Shown piece by piece: positions 14,558 to 22,404 of a stretch of 64,000 bases of DNA. Position numbers and translations under genes: made by a program. Within the stretch, counting starts at the first letter, position 1; each line of letters begins with the position of its first letter. The DNA lies in IMG/VR virus record IMGVR_UViG_3300020061_000004, positions 1 to 64,000 of that record; one strand, given 5' to 3'. The notes below the pieces were generated by a model. It was not told the DNA's origin, searched no databases, and worked only from the letters and a program-made list of their open reading frames with translations. This stretch comes from a virus.

Positions 14558-14609
14558 AATTCCCTGAAGAAGAGCTACAAGAGCAAACCTTCGGGGAATT
14601 TTTTTTTAG
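14558..14609. terminator. bidirectional terminator between recA and the fibre operon
   Basis: Stem AATTCCCTGAAG (14558-14569) / CTTCGGGGAATT (14589-14600), 12 bp with one G-U pair and a 19-nt loop. It is followed by a T9-type run on the plus strand and by TTTTTG on the minus strand. It lies 6 nt after recA and 27 nt after the leftward fibre gene that ends at 14628. Confidence 0.85.
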
Positions 14610-14627
14610 TCGTTAATGAGCGTAAAA

Positions 14628-15788
14628 TTAGAAATAAGTAACCACTATTACAATACCGTCTCCACCATTTCCTCCTTTACCAGAAGTAAATCCGTTTCTA
14701 GCACCTCCACCACCTCCTGCTCCACCTCCCGGAAATCCTCCATCACCACCATTTCCAGCATTAGCTATAATACTACATGCTCCCCCGCCTCCTCCAGAAC
14801 CACCAAATGAAGCTTGATTAAGTCCTCCTGTAACACCATTTCCACCACTCACTCCACTTCCAGCAGTTCCAGTACTACCACCTACTCTAGCAGGTTGCCC
14901 TGATACAGCAGCAGCAGGATTTCCACAGTTTGCACCAGCAGCAGATAAGAATGTTGTATTTGCAGTATTAATACTTCCACCAGCGCCTCCTCCAGCAGCT
15001 CCTGCTATTTGAGCAGCAGCAGGTGCAGTGGCATTACCCGCTGTAACAACAGTTCCATTAATACCACTTGTCCATACACTAGGATTAGGAAATGGTATAC
15101 CAGCAGCACCTTGTATACTTGTTGTTGCAGTTGTAGGTGCTTGGCCACCTTTTATAAAGAGATGAGTTCCAAATGAACTATCACCACCAGATGTTCCTAC
15201 TATACCTACTGTACTATTAGTAGTGATAGCTGCTCCTCCTATTCCACCTGCTCCACATATTACAGTTTCTGTATTCCCTACTAACCCAGCATGTACTCCT
15301 ATAAATCCACGAGCACCCCCGCTTCCCCCATTTCCACCGGGAGCACCTACACCGGGAGCTTGTACACCTCCACTACTACCCGCACCACCTCCAGAATATA
15401 ATTCTATTTCAATATATTTAGCTCCTACTGGTTTGGTGTATGTATGAGTGCCGGGAGTAAATATTTGTACATCTGTTGCAGGAGGTATAGATGATATATC
15501 AGCCTTTGTAGCAAATTCTGCTTGCAAATCAGCTTGAGTATTAATATCTCCTATAATACTTCCCCATGTAGGAGGAATAGGAGCACCACCTGATATTACC
15601 CATATACTACCATTCCACATATATAATATTTGTTGTGTAATATCATATACAGGAAGTCCTGTATTTAGAATACTCAGTGTAGCTCCTAATGCTATTCTAT
15701 CTGGTGTTGAGAGAGGGTTAGTTCTCCAATCTTTTAGAATATTTAATTTCTGGCCATCTAAGTCCAGATATATTTTCTTTGAAGTCAT
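14628..15788 (-). CDS. glycine-rich tail fibre / adhesin tip protein
   Basis: Start set at the ATG at 15788 (MTSKKIYLD), which forms a TAATG junction with the gene before it. The N-terminal ~115 residues include LPVYDITQQILYMWNGSIWV, a phage fibre attachment-like motif, and a helix QADLQAEFATKAD. Then FTPGTHTYTKPVGAKYIEIE leads into a domain of about 250 residues extremely rich in Gly with GGGGA/GGNGG runs, ending DGIVIVVTYF. This is the layout of glycine-rich phage adhesins (polyglycine-helix type, as in T-even gp38 receptor tips). It is the last gene of the lysis/fibre operon. Role in host binding is inferred. Confidence 0.75.
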   Translation of the reverse strand: MTSKKIYLDLDGQKLNILKDWRTNPLSTPDRIALGATLSILNTGLPVYDITQQILYMWNGSIWVISGGAPIPPTWGSIIGDINTQADLQAEFATKADISSIPPATDVQIFTPGTHTYTKPVGAKYIEIELYSGGGAGSSGGVQAPGVGAPGGNGGSGGARGFIGVHAGLVGNTETVICGAGGIGGAAITTNSTVGIVGTSGGDSSFGTHLFIKGGQAPTTATTSIQGAAGIPFPNPSVWTSGINGTVVTAGNATAPAAAQIAGAAGGGAGGSINTANTTFLSAAGANCGNPAAAVSGQPARVGGSTGTAGSGVSGGNGVTGGLNQASFGGSGGGGGACSIIANAGNGGDGGFPGGGAGGGGGARNGFTSGKGGNGGDGIVIVVTYF

Positions 15789-16045
15789 TAATATAAGTAT
15801 AACGTACAACCATCTAATGGAACATTAGCTGATATTTGTACAGTGTTATCTGAAAATAATTTAAAACCGACAACTACTTCTTCTCCTGTCATATCTACCA
15901 CTAGATAGCCTATAACATAGACAAGTTTATGAATAGAAGGGGGTATAAAATAAGACAAGCCCATAAGGCTTGTTTTATATATTTGTAATCTTCTATCAAT
16001 GGAGTTGAGTCTTCCTAATATAGCACAATCATCACAGCAAGACAT
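15788..16045 (-). CDS. small cysteine-rich-start protein, 85 aa
   Basis: Not recognised. Begins MSCCDDCAIL, then a helix (LNSIDRRLQIYKTSL) and a beta-rich C-terminal half (LVYVIGYLVVDMTGEEVVVGFKLF...). It sits between two fibre genes and joins the downstream one through a TAATG overlap, so a small tail or fibre accessory role is likely. The CC..C start recalls the cysteine-rich starts of tail proteins near the right end of the window. Confidence 0.6.
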   Translation of the reverse strand: MSCCDDCAILGRLNSIDRRLQIYKTSLMGLSYFIPPSIHKLVYVIGYLVVDMTGEEVVVGFKLFSDNTVQISANVPLDGCTLYLY

Positions 16046-16054
16046 ATATAAAGA

Positions 16055-17233
16055 TTAAGCTGATGTTATAGTTTCCCAAACCGATCCAGTAAATACACAC
16101 AATTTATTTAAATTCACATCATATACCAATAAACCAGGACCAGGAGTAATAATTGCATTTTTCTGTACTGTAGACATTCTAGGAGGTAAGAAACCAAGAG
16201 TTGTACTATTAACTTCTAATTGAGCAGATACATCAGGGGCTATAGAACCATCTGATACTAAGACTTGATTATTACTAACTACAAGTCCCACTCCTGTACT
16301 ATACGTTATCGTAGGACTACTTACCAACCTTCCATTAGTACCTGTAAAAGGAACCCTTCCTAAAGGAAGAGCCACATCATTCATGGTAAACTCTTTTCTA
16401 ATACCTGCTGTAGTTATTGTTCCAAAGTATTTATCTGTTAGAAATTCTACAGCTCCTACTTCAGGAGTTGTTAATAATGGGCCAGAAGTAAGTTTAATTG
16501 GTGCAGTACCAGCAGCGGCTGTTCCTGCCTTTATATTAAGTATAGCTGATGGATTATTAATACCTAATCCGAAGTGTCCATTTTGGTTAAAACGAGCATA
16601 TTCATTACCAGCAAGAGGTTGACTAAATGCACTATTAAATGTTATAGGACCTGTATCTGCTGCTAAGTTTAATCCACCTATTCCACCTACATTCCCAACT
16701 ACTACACCTCTTGTGACAAAGGAGTTAGCTGAGGAACTTAGATAAAAAAATCCAGTATCGCCCAGATCATTAGTCATCTGAACTCCAGCAGCCGCTCCTG
16801 TTCCAGAGACAGCATTACTTATTCCTATACCGGTTAGAGAGGAGCTAGCATCATTAGATACTGTTATAGGCAGTAGATCATTTGGATTTAATACAATACT
16901 TGTTCCTACAGAATCACCATTAACTCCTGAAATAGTTATTGAGAAACCACCTGTACTAGCATCAATAGTAGTATCTTGAATTAAATCTCCTCCCAGTCCA
17001 ATATCACTACCAATAGTACTCAAACCATTAATTGGAGTAATACTTCCTGCTGATGCTGTAGCTATAAGAGGATCACTTTCAGTACCACTACCAGTAAAAG
17101 TTACTGTAGCACTATCCTCAGTGACTATTTCTGTCAAGAAATCTAAGCAGCATTCTGTATTCTTCTGTTTCTCTTGTATAAGAGCTAGAATATTAGATGT
17201 ATACCCTTTTTTATTTTTGTTAGTGTTTGCCAT
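16055..17233 (-). CDS. tail fibre protein, paralogue of the neighbouring fibre
   Basis: The N-terminal ~60 residues (NKNKKGYTSNILALIQEKQK, CCLDFLTEIVTEDSATVTFTG) are nearly the same as in the next upstream gene, marking a shared anchor module. The central part is low-complexity, Ser/Thr/Gly-rich beta repeats typical of trimeric fibre shafts, with GNEYARFNQNGHFGLGINNPSAILNI, a motif common in phage fibres. Near the C-terminus, LLTTPEVGAVEFLTDKYF and PGLLVYDVNLNKLCVFTGSVW are adhesion/trimerisation motifs found in many phage tail proteins. No enzymatic domain. Function as a receptor-binding or side fibre is inferred from composition and context. Confidence 0.75.
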   Translation of the reverse strand: MANTNKNKKGYTSNILALIQEKQKNTECCLDFLTEIVTEDSATVTFTGSGTESDPLIATASAGSITPINGLSTIGSDIGLGGDLIQDTTIDASTGGFSITISGVNGDSVGTSIVLNPNDLLPITVSNDASSSLTGIGISNAVSGTGAAAGVQMTNDLGDTGFFYLSSSANSFVTRGVVVGNVGGIGGLNLAADTGPITFNSAFSQPLAGNEYARFNQNGHFGLGINNPSAILNIKAGTAAAGTAPIKLTSGPLLTTPEVGAVEFLTDKYFGTITTAGIRKEFTMNDVALPLGRVPFTGTNGRLVSSPTITYSTGVGLVVSNNQVLVSDGSIAPDVSAQLEVNSTTLGFLPPRMSTVQKNAIITPGPGLLVYDVNLNKLCVFTGSVWETITSA

Positions 17234-17237
17234 TATA

Positions 17238-18455
17238 TTATACTAAAGTTACCTGTTTTCTTACGGCACCTACTGTAAAAAATAAATTTATACCGTCATA
17301 TTCTAATGTTCCATCTTCAGGAGTAGTTAGAAGTGTTCCTGAATCAATCTTAACTGAACCTGTTCCAGGATTACCGGTAGAGCTTCCACCAACATGAAGA
17401 CGAGCAGTAGGAACATCATTGAATACTTTTGCTATAGATACATTTCCACTTGTAGTGGCAAATAATGCATCACCAGTAGTATTTTGCCATGCAATATTTC
17501 TACCTAACATAGCAGTAATACTAGGACTATAAAATATACCCCTTACATTACCTGTAGCTGTTCCTGTCTGATTAATATTACTTTGAATAAATAATGCAAC
17601 AGCATCACTAGAACCTCCTGTAGGAGAAATTGAATCCTGAATACCAATTGCATTCTGTTGAACCGATCCTATTGCTTGTTGATAGCTACTAAGAATAGCT
17701 AAGCAAGTAGATTGTCCAGATGGTCCTGAATCTCCACCAGATGCTACGGATATAGGAATTGTCTGAAAATAAGTAACTGAAGTTCCTAGAAATAAAGAAC
17801 CACCCGCACTTATTCTAAAACGTCCAATATTATTGGCACGAAGGTCCATTAATAATGCACCAGCACCAGACGCAGTATTAGTTATAGTAGCATTTATCAG
17901 AGTAGGATTGCCTGTAGTATTCCAAGTACCATTTATAAGTAAATGGGGAGTGGCATCAGTACCAGAGTTATTCTTACTAATTGAGGTAGTATTACCAAAA
18001 GTACCACCACCACTTATATTAAAGTTTGCTGCTGCTTGCTGAGTAGTCTGATTATTTATATACAAACCGGATAAACTTGGAATATCTGTAGCTACAAGGG
18101 CTCTGAAAGTTGGTATAGCTGTTCCTGTTGCAGGACCAGATAATACTAAATGAGCAGCTTGTGTATTTAAATCCAGATTTATATCTCCAGCAGTTGTTAT
18201 AGGAGAATTGGTAATATTAAAAAGTGGATTACTGGTGAGCCCTACACTTGTTACAGTTCCAGTAGCACCAGTAGATGTTGCAATTATAGGATTAGATTGT
18301 GTTCCATCTCCTGTAAAAGTAACAGTATCACTATCTTCTGTAAATACTTGTGTAAGAAAATCTAAACAACAACCTGTTGCCTGCTGTTTCTCCTGAATTA
18401 AGGATAAAATATTAGCTGTATAGCCTTTCTTATTTGTATTTGTTGTCCTAGCCAT
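17238..18455 (-). CDS. tail fibre protein, paralogue of the neighbouring fibre
   Basis: Shares the N-terminal anchor (TNKKGYTANILSLIQEKQQ, CCLDFLTQVFTEDSDTVTFTG) with the gene at 16055-17233, and the LLTTPEDGTLEYDGINLFF element near its C-terminus. It also carries NQTTQQAAANFNISG, a module repeated in the 829-residue fibre at 22405-24894. The body is Ser/Thr/Gly-rich beta repeat. The HNH endonuclease gene directly precedes it in transcription (1-nt gap). Probably another component of the same fibre set or an alternative receptor-binding version. Confidence 0.75.
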   Translation of the reverse strand: MARTTNTNKKGYTANILSLIQEKQQATGCCLDFLTQVFTEDSDTVTFTGDGTQSNPIIATSTGATGTVTSVGLTSNPLFNITNSPITTAGDINLDLNTQAAHLVLSGPATGTAIPTFRALVATDIPSLSGLYINNQTTQQAAANFNISGGGTFGNTTSISKNNSGTDATPHLLINGTWNTTGNPTLINATITNTASGAGALLMDLRANNIGRFRISAGGSLFLGTSVTYFQTIPISVASGGDSGPSGQSTCLAILSSYQQAIGSVQQNAIGIQDSISPTGGSSDAVALFIQSNINQTGTATGNVRGIFYSPSITAMLGRNIAWQNTTGDALFATTSGNVSIAKVFNDVPTARLHVGGSSTGNPGTGSVKIDSGTLLTTPEDGTLEYDGINLFFTVGAVRKQVTLV

Positions 18456-18456
18456 T

Positions 18457-18936
18457 TTATAATTTATTAGATTTTATTCTATTATCTTTAGCCCATAAAG
18501 GTTGGAGATTTGTATAGTGAAAGCAAATTTCTTGATTTTTTGTATCTGTTAAATCAAAACTATCACAAGGAATAATATGATCTAAATGCCACTTACCATA
18601 GTTTTCAAAGGACATCCCATCTTGAAATTTAGATGATAAGTGTTCCTTGAGTTCTTCTAAATTACAACCTAATAAGGTCATAGTTTGTCTTGTTTTCGAT
18701 GTGATAGATTTACTAAGAAGAAAAGATAGCCTTTTTCTAAGATTACAAGCTATTCTAAAACCAATATTCTCTTGTCTCTTTCTCCTCCTATATTCATTCA
18801 CTCTTTCCTTATTATTCCTATGCCACTCTTTAGTATTCTCCCTCCATTTCTCTAAGGATTTACTTCTTTCTTCTTCTGATTTTATATTGAAAGGTTTATA
18901 ACCCTTAACAAATTGTCCCTTACTATTTCTTTCCAT
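18457..18936 (-). CDS. HNH endonuclease (free-standing homing-type)
   Basis: The C-terminal half has WHLDHIIPCDSF (HLDH at 117-120), followed by CFHYTNLQPLWAKDN and KSNKL, the H-D-H, N and K positions of the HNH nuclease motif. The N-terminal ~60 residues are basic and helical (KEWHRNNKERVNEYRRRKRQE), as in phage homing nucleases that bind DNA. It lies between the endolysin and a fibre gene with overlapping or 1-nt junctions, and is not needed for virion structure. The coding sequence around it appears intact, so it is a free-standing insertion rather than an intron-borne one. Confidence 0.85.
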   Translation of the reverse strand: MERNSKGQFVKGYKPFNIKSEEERSKSLEKWRENTKEWHRNNKERVNEYRRRKRQENIGFRIACNLRKRLSFLLSKSITSKTRQTMTLLGCNLEELKEHLSSKFQDGMSFENYGKWHLDHIIPCDSFDLTDTKNQEICFHYTNLQPLWAKDNRIKSNKL

Positions 18937-19397
18937 TAAAACCTAAGATAACCTATAATAGGATGAGCAGCCTTCCTAATTCTTCTAGCTACTTGATAAC
19001 CATTTCTACTACCAGCAGAATCAGTATTTCCTTCTATTGTGTGAAGAGTTCCATCAGTGGCTATCGATTCTATGATTCCTGTATGTCCAAGACCATTACC
19101 TAAATCCATTATAAAAATATCTCCTACTTGAGGAGTATGTACCTGATTTAACTGTTCATGAGTATATTCATTCAATACCCCACCAGTTTTTGTCATTGGA
19201 TTAACTACTCCAAGTTGTTTAGATGCTTGTACATAACACCAATAAACAAAAGCCATACACCAAGATGCAGCAAAGGTAATACCTACAGAATTGAGGTATC
19301 CCTGAACTGTTGGCCCCCAATTGGAACCTCGTGGTACTTCTTCCTTTCCTACTTGTGTAATAGCAATTTGGAGAGCACTATTGCTTAATTTGCTCAT
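18936..19397 (-). CDS. CHAP-domain endolysin (peptidoglycan hydrolase)
   Basis: Cleaves peptidoglycan, as an amidase or endopeptidase. The CHAP active site is visible: ASWCMAFVYWCYV with C47 as the likely nucleophile, GHTGIIE with H105, and EGNTD about 20 residues later for the third residue. It covers the whole 153-residue protein, with no separate cell-wall-binding domain and no signal peptide, so it needs a holin. It lies in a cluster with membrane proteins and a spanin-like protein, the expected lysis context. It overlaps the HNH gene in a TAATG junction. Confidence 0.88.
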   Translation of the reverse strand: MSKLSNSALQIAITQVGKEEVPRGSNWGPTVQGYLNSVGITFAASWCMAFVYWCYVQASKQLGVVNPMTKTGGVLNEYTHEQLNQVHTPQVGDIFIMDLGNGLGHTGIIESIATDGTLHTIEGNTDSAGSRNGYQVARRIRKAAHPIIGYLRF

Positions 19398-19401
19398 ACA
19401 G

Positions 19402-19569
19402 TTATTTTACTTCTGTGTCAACTACCACTGGCTGAGCGGGCTGAGGAGCCTGTTCCTGTGATTTCTGATTCAGAAAATTAGCTAAAGGGGCACCATATTT
19501 AAAAGGCAGCTCATTAATAAAGTTATTCAACTGCTGTAAATCGGCTTCGTTCAATACTAATTGTTTCAT
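19402..19569 (-). CDS. small conserved-looking protein, 55 aa
   Basis: Starts MKQLVLNEADLQQLNNFINE, continues with PFKYGAPLANFLNQKSQEQ and ends with a Pro/Gln-rich tail and DTEVK. An amphipathic helix is followed by a hydrophobic turn and a flexible tail. It lies between the Ig-like structural gene and the endolysin, with only short gaps. Function unknown. Confidence 0.6.
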   Translation of the reverse strand: MKQLVLNEADLQQLNNFINELPFKYGAPLANFLNQKSQEQAPQPAQPVVVDTEVK

Positions 19570-19596
19570 CTGTTTTGTTTTATATTTGGTTTAAAA

Positions 19597-20202
19597 TTAC
19601 GGGTTAACTAAACTAATAGTAGTTGTAATGCTTTGAACGTGTGTACCAGAATCTGTATAAGCTATAAAATAATAGTTAACAGACTGAGTTCCTACAGGAT
19701 TTGGAACACTAAATGTTCCAGTTCCACTACTACCAAGTAATACTTGCTCTATTGTTCCATTTACATAGAAGTCTACATGCGTAATACTTGATACAAATGG
19801 TCCACCAGTTACTACTGGTACTGATAAAAGAAATGGATTAACTGCACTATGTACTGTTCCTGTAGGTCCTGTAATAGTAAATGTTGTACTATTCTCAAAG
19901 CAGCAAGGAGGAGTTACATAGTTGATGATGGCATCATAAGTACGCTGTAAACTCTGAATATTACCTATTCTACTCATACCAAAGAGCATCGTATATACCG
20001 TCTTGGTAAATACCGATTCCTTTCCTGTATGAAGATCAATAATAGGACTTAGAGGATCACAACAATCTGAAGCAATCTTTATTTTAATATATTCAGCAGC
20101 CCTGAGTAATAAATTAGTATTAGCTAATTTTCTTGTGGCTGTAGACTTTAAATAGTCTTTAACATAGTTCTCAATTGGAGTACGTCTAATTACTCTTGAC
20201 AT
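19597..20202 (-). CDS. virion/tail protein with C-terminal Ig-like domain
   Basis: Residues 1-100 are helical and basic (RRTPIENYVKDYLKSTATRKL...LLLRAAEYIKIKI), with two CC pairs. From about residue 108 it is beta-rich (TFTITGPTGTVHSAVNPFLL, ITHVDFYVNG, NYYFIAYTDSGTHV), the look of an Ig-like domain as found on phage tail and capsid decoration proteins. Starts in a TAATG junction with the spanin-like gene. Probably a tail-associated or carbohydrate-binding protein. Confidence 0.55.
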   Translation of the reverse strand: MSRVIRRTPIENYVKDYLKSTATRKLANTNLLLRAAEYIKIKIASDCCDPLSPIIDLHTGKESVFTKTVYTMLFGMSRIGNIQSLQRTYDAIINYVTPPCCFENSTTFTITGPTGTVHSAVNPFLLSVPVVTGGPFVSSITHVDFYVNGTIEQVLLGSSGTGTFSVPNPVGTQSVNYYFIAYTDSGTHVQSITTTISLVNP

Positions 20203-20723
20203 TATAGTGCTATTTTCTTTTTTAACTTAATTACTAGGAATATCAGGCCACCAATTACTAAGGCAATTCCTGCTACCCACCACTTCCATGATATTGATCC
20301 TGTTCTTTCAACAGTCTTAGTTTTCTTTGTATCATCTACTTTAAGAGCAGTATTATCTACTTTCTTAAGATGTACAGTATCACTGGTGATATTCTTATAG
20401 GATGAATCTTTGAGATTCTTGACTCTTATCCTAATGTATTTAGGATGAACACCTGTCTCTTTAATTATCTTCCCTATTGGTGTAGTGGTATCAATAGCTG
20501 ATGAATCATCAGGATATATTTCTATATCTAAACTATCAAGATTTAATACATGGCCAGATACTTCTGATCTACTCTTACTAATACTATCTATAGAAAGAGT
20601 ATGTGTACTATCACTCTTACGATGTTCATAGCTCTTATTCTTGTGTATAGTACCACAAGAACAGTATAATACTATCATTGTAATACCTATTACCCATCTT
20701 ACTATCTTAGAACCAAGTGACAT
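20202..20723 (-). CDS. putative unimolecular spanin (lipoprotein with C-terminal membrane anchor)
   Basis: N-terminus has basic residues, a hydrophobic stretch (WVIGITMIVLY) and then CSCGT, which could be a loose lipobox. A charged, Ser/Asp/Lys-rich periplasmic-type region of about 110 residues follows. A C-terminal transmembrane segment (WWVAGIALVIGGLIFLVI) is capped by KLKKK. An outer-membrane lipid anchor at one end and an inner-membrane helix at the other is the design of u-spanins, which fuse inner and outer membranes at lysis. The position beside the holin candidates and the endolysin agrees. The signal-peptide call is uncertain because the -3 position is not a typical lipobox residue. 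Confidence 0.5.
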   Translation of the reverse strand: MSLGSKIVRWVIGITMIVLYCSCGTIHKNKSYEHRKSDSTHTLSIDSISKSRSEVSGHVLNLDSLDIEIYPDDSSAIDTTTPIGKIIKETGVHPKYIRIRVKNLKDSSYKNITSDTVHLKKVDNTALKVDDTKKTKTVERTGSISWKWWVAGIALVIGGLIFLVIKLKKKIAL

Positions 20724-21117
20724 ATGCTGTTAATATTAAAGCTAGAACTAGAAATACAATTGATTTCTCTACTGCTCCATTTATTCCAAATATCTTTATA
20801 AATTGCTTATCTACCCATGCTGTTGATCCTAAATAAGTGGCACTAAGTCCACTATAAATATTGAAAGCAACATCAAATACTGCAAGTCTTACTAGAAGAG
20901 CTTGTCCTAATACCCAATACCATATATTAGGAAAATCAAAAGCTAATGTACCCGCAAACATTGCAAATATAATTGCTCCATCTCTATGCCAACGTTGTAT
21001 TCTCGTTGTAACAATATCACCTATAGCAGATTTATCTTTAAGAAGATAAGAACTTGCGTCCTTACCTGCCGCAAATAATGTGAATATTACTAATATTGCT
21101 AGAGCAATAAAGGCCAT
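20707..21117 (-). CDS. multi-pass membrane protein, holin candidate
   Basis: Four likely transmembrane segments: ALAILVIFTLFAAG near the N-terminus, AIIFAMFAGTLAFDF, YWVLGQALLVRLAVFDVAF, and VFLVLALILTAYVTWF at the C-terminus. No enzyme motif. Overlaps the spanin-like gene by 17 nt and joins the upstream membrane gene through a TAATG junction. The lysis-cluster position makes holin or antiholin a reasonable guess. Confidence 0.55.
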   Translation of the reverse strand: MAFIALAILVIFTLFAAGKDASSYLLKDKSAIGDIVTTRIQRWHRDGAIIFAMFAGTLAFDFPNIWYWVLGQALLVRLAVFDVAFNIYSGLSATYLGSTAWVDKQFIKIFGINGAVEKSIVFLVLALILTAYVTWF

Positions 21118-21647
21118 TATTTAGATTTCGCTTTGTCAATTTTTGCTTGAATAAGATCAATACTTTCAGGAACAAGTCCTGTTTCTACGATCTTAATGCT
21201 ATCTTCAGGAGATACTTTATACTCACTAAAGAAATAGTTTGCTTTTGTACTATCAGTGACATTAATAGGTTTTCCCTTGGTGATCCATACATTTACATCA
21301 GGAATTCCTTGATTTCTATCAGATCGCTTAACTGCTGCGGGTCCTATAAGTCCACCGATCAGCAGAAAAGCCGATACTGCTTGAGTAATTACACCCTGAA
21401 CACTTCCAGAATCATCTGAAAATTTCTTATAATAAAGATAAAATCCTCCAAGTCCTAGCAATGGAAGAATAATCTGCCAAATACCAGCATTCCAGAAATT
21501 ATGTGTAAAGTTATATGCTATTTCTTTTGAGTATAACGCTACTAAGATAGATGCAACTACAAATATAATTGCTACTACTGTTTCCCATGCATTTTTAAAC
21601 ATACTTATATTTTTTACAAAAGTACTATAAATACTTGATATATCCAA
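21117..21647 (-). CDS. membrane protein, 176 aa, holin/antiholin candidate
   Basis: Three likely transmembrane segments: WETVVAIIFVVASILVALYS, IILPLLGLGGFYLYY, and AVSAFLLIGGLIGPAAV. A soluble C-terminal region of about 75 residues follows, with NVWITKGKPINVTDSTK. The soluble tail distinguishes it from simple holins and would suit a periplasmic sensor or antiholin domain. It lies between two other membrane genes with 1-nt spacing or overlap. Confidence 0.5.
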   Translation of the reverse strand: MDISSIYSTFVKNISMFKNAWETVVAIIFVVASILVALYSKEIAYNFTHNFWNAGIWQIILPLLGLGGFYLYYKKFSDDSGSVQGVITQAVSAFLLIGGLIGPAAVKRSDRNQGIPDVNVWITKGKPINVTDSTKANYFFSEYKVSPEDSIKIVETGLVPESIDLIQAKIDKAKSK

Positions 21648-21648
21648 A

Positions 21649-22029
21649 TTAAGATTTAGATTTGGTTTTTAGTAATCTCTTCTCTTCATCTACTAAGCTA
21701 CGAAGGCGTTTGAATAATACAAACTTATCTTTTAACCATTTATAGACACTATCAATTAATATCATACCCATCATTCCAACTATAAACGATAGTGCAGCCA
21801 TATATTCAGGAGCTATTTTTTCACCATATGCTATCAAAGGAGTAACGTAACCAGCTACTAATGAGCCGATTATTATCTGACGTAATGCTTCCCAAAACTT
21901 GAGTTTCTTATACATAGACCAGACAAATGCTCCAATAAATCCATTTATTAGATATTTGTATCCTATACCAAGGCTATCTAAGAATTTTAGAAGTTGATCG
22001 AGTTTCATTTTCAGAGTGACATTTTTCAT
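21649..22029 (-). CDS. putative holin, 126 aa
   Basis: Three likely membrane segments: LINGFIGAFVWSMY, IIIGSLVAGYVTPLIAYG, and MAALSFIVGMMGMILIDSVY. It has a basic N-terminal helix and a strongly basic C-terminal tail (KRLRSLVDEEKRLLKTKSK). Size, three-helix pattern and charged tail fit phage holins, which permeabilise the inner membrane for endolysin release. A run of seven C residues precedes its start on the coding strand. I consider this the best holin candidate of the four membrane genes. Confidence 0.6.
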   Translation of the reverse strand: MKNVTLKMKLDQLLKFLDSLGIGYKYLINGFIGAFVWSMYKKLKFWEALRQIIIGSLVAGYVTPLIAYGEKIAPEYMAALSFIVGMMGMILIDSVYKWLKDKFVLFKRLRSLVDEEKRLLKTKSKS

Positions 22030-22053
22030 CCTGCATACTGGGGGGGTTTATTT

Positions 22054-22395
22054 TTAAGCTCCTTCTTCAGTTGGTTGCACAGGACCGGGTGGCGGAATTG
22101 ATCCAATTACAGTGTTTTGATACGTTTTCAGACCGAGTAAAGCCGCAATTAAGGCAGCTTCCACTCCCAGAATAATTGCCACTTGTGCCAATGCAGCAGA
22201 TATTGCTGTTATTATTGGAGCATCAACTGGCTTGTTCTGTAGGATAAGGTTTAATACAGTTGTCGCTACGAACGACGAATTATGAACATTTCTTATGAAA
22301 TCGATTACTAAAATAAATGCCGCACCACTTCTAAGGGAAATTTGATTATCATTCCCCTCCCACAATGGACGAAAATATCTGAATAGTCTCTTCAC
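22054..22395 (-). CDS. small membrane protein, 113 aa
   Basis: One or two hydrophobic segments: AAFILVIDFI and a long AISAALAQVAIILGVEAALIAALLGL. The N-terminus is basic (KRLFRYFRPLWEG) and the tail is proline-rich (SIPPPGPVQPTEEGA). It is the first of four consecutive membrane genes after the large fibre. A holin-related or virion membrane role is possible; no family recognised. Confidence 0.5.
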   Translation of the reverse strand: MKRLFRYFRPLWEGNDNQISLRSGAAFILVIDFIRNVHNSSFVATTVLNLILQNKPVDAPIITAISAALAQVAIILGVEAALIAALLGLKTYQNTVIGSIPPPGPVQPTEEGA

Positions 22396-22404
22396 TATTA
22401 TTTA

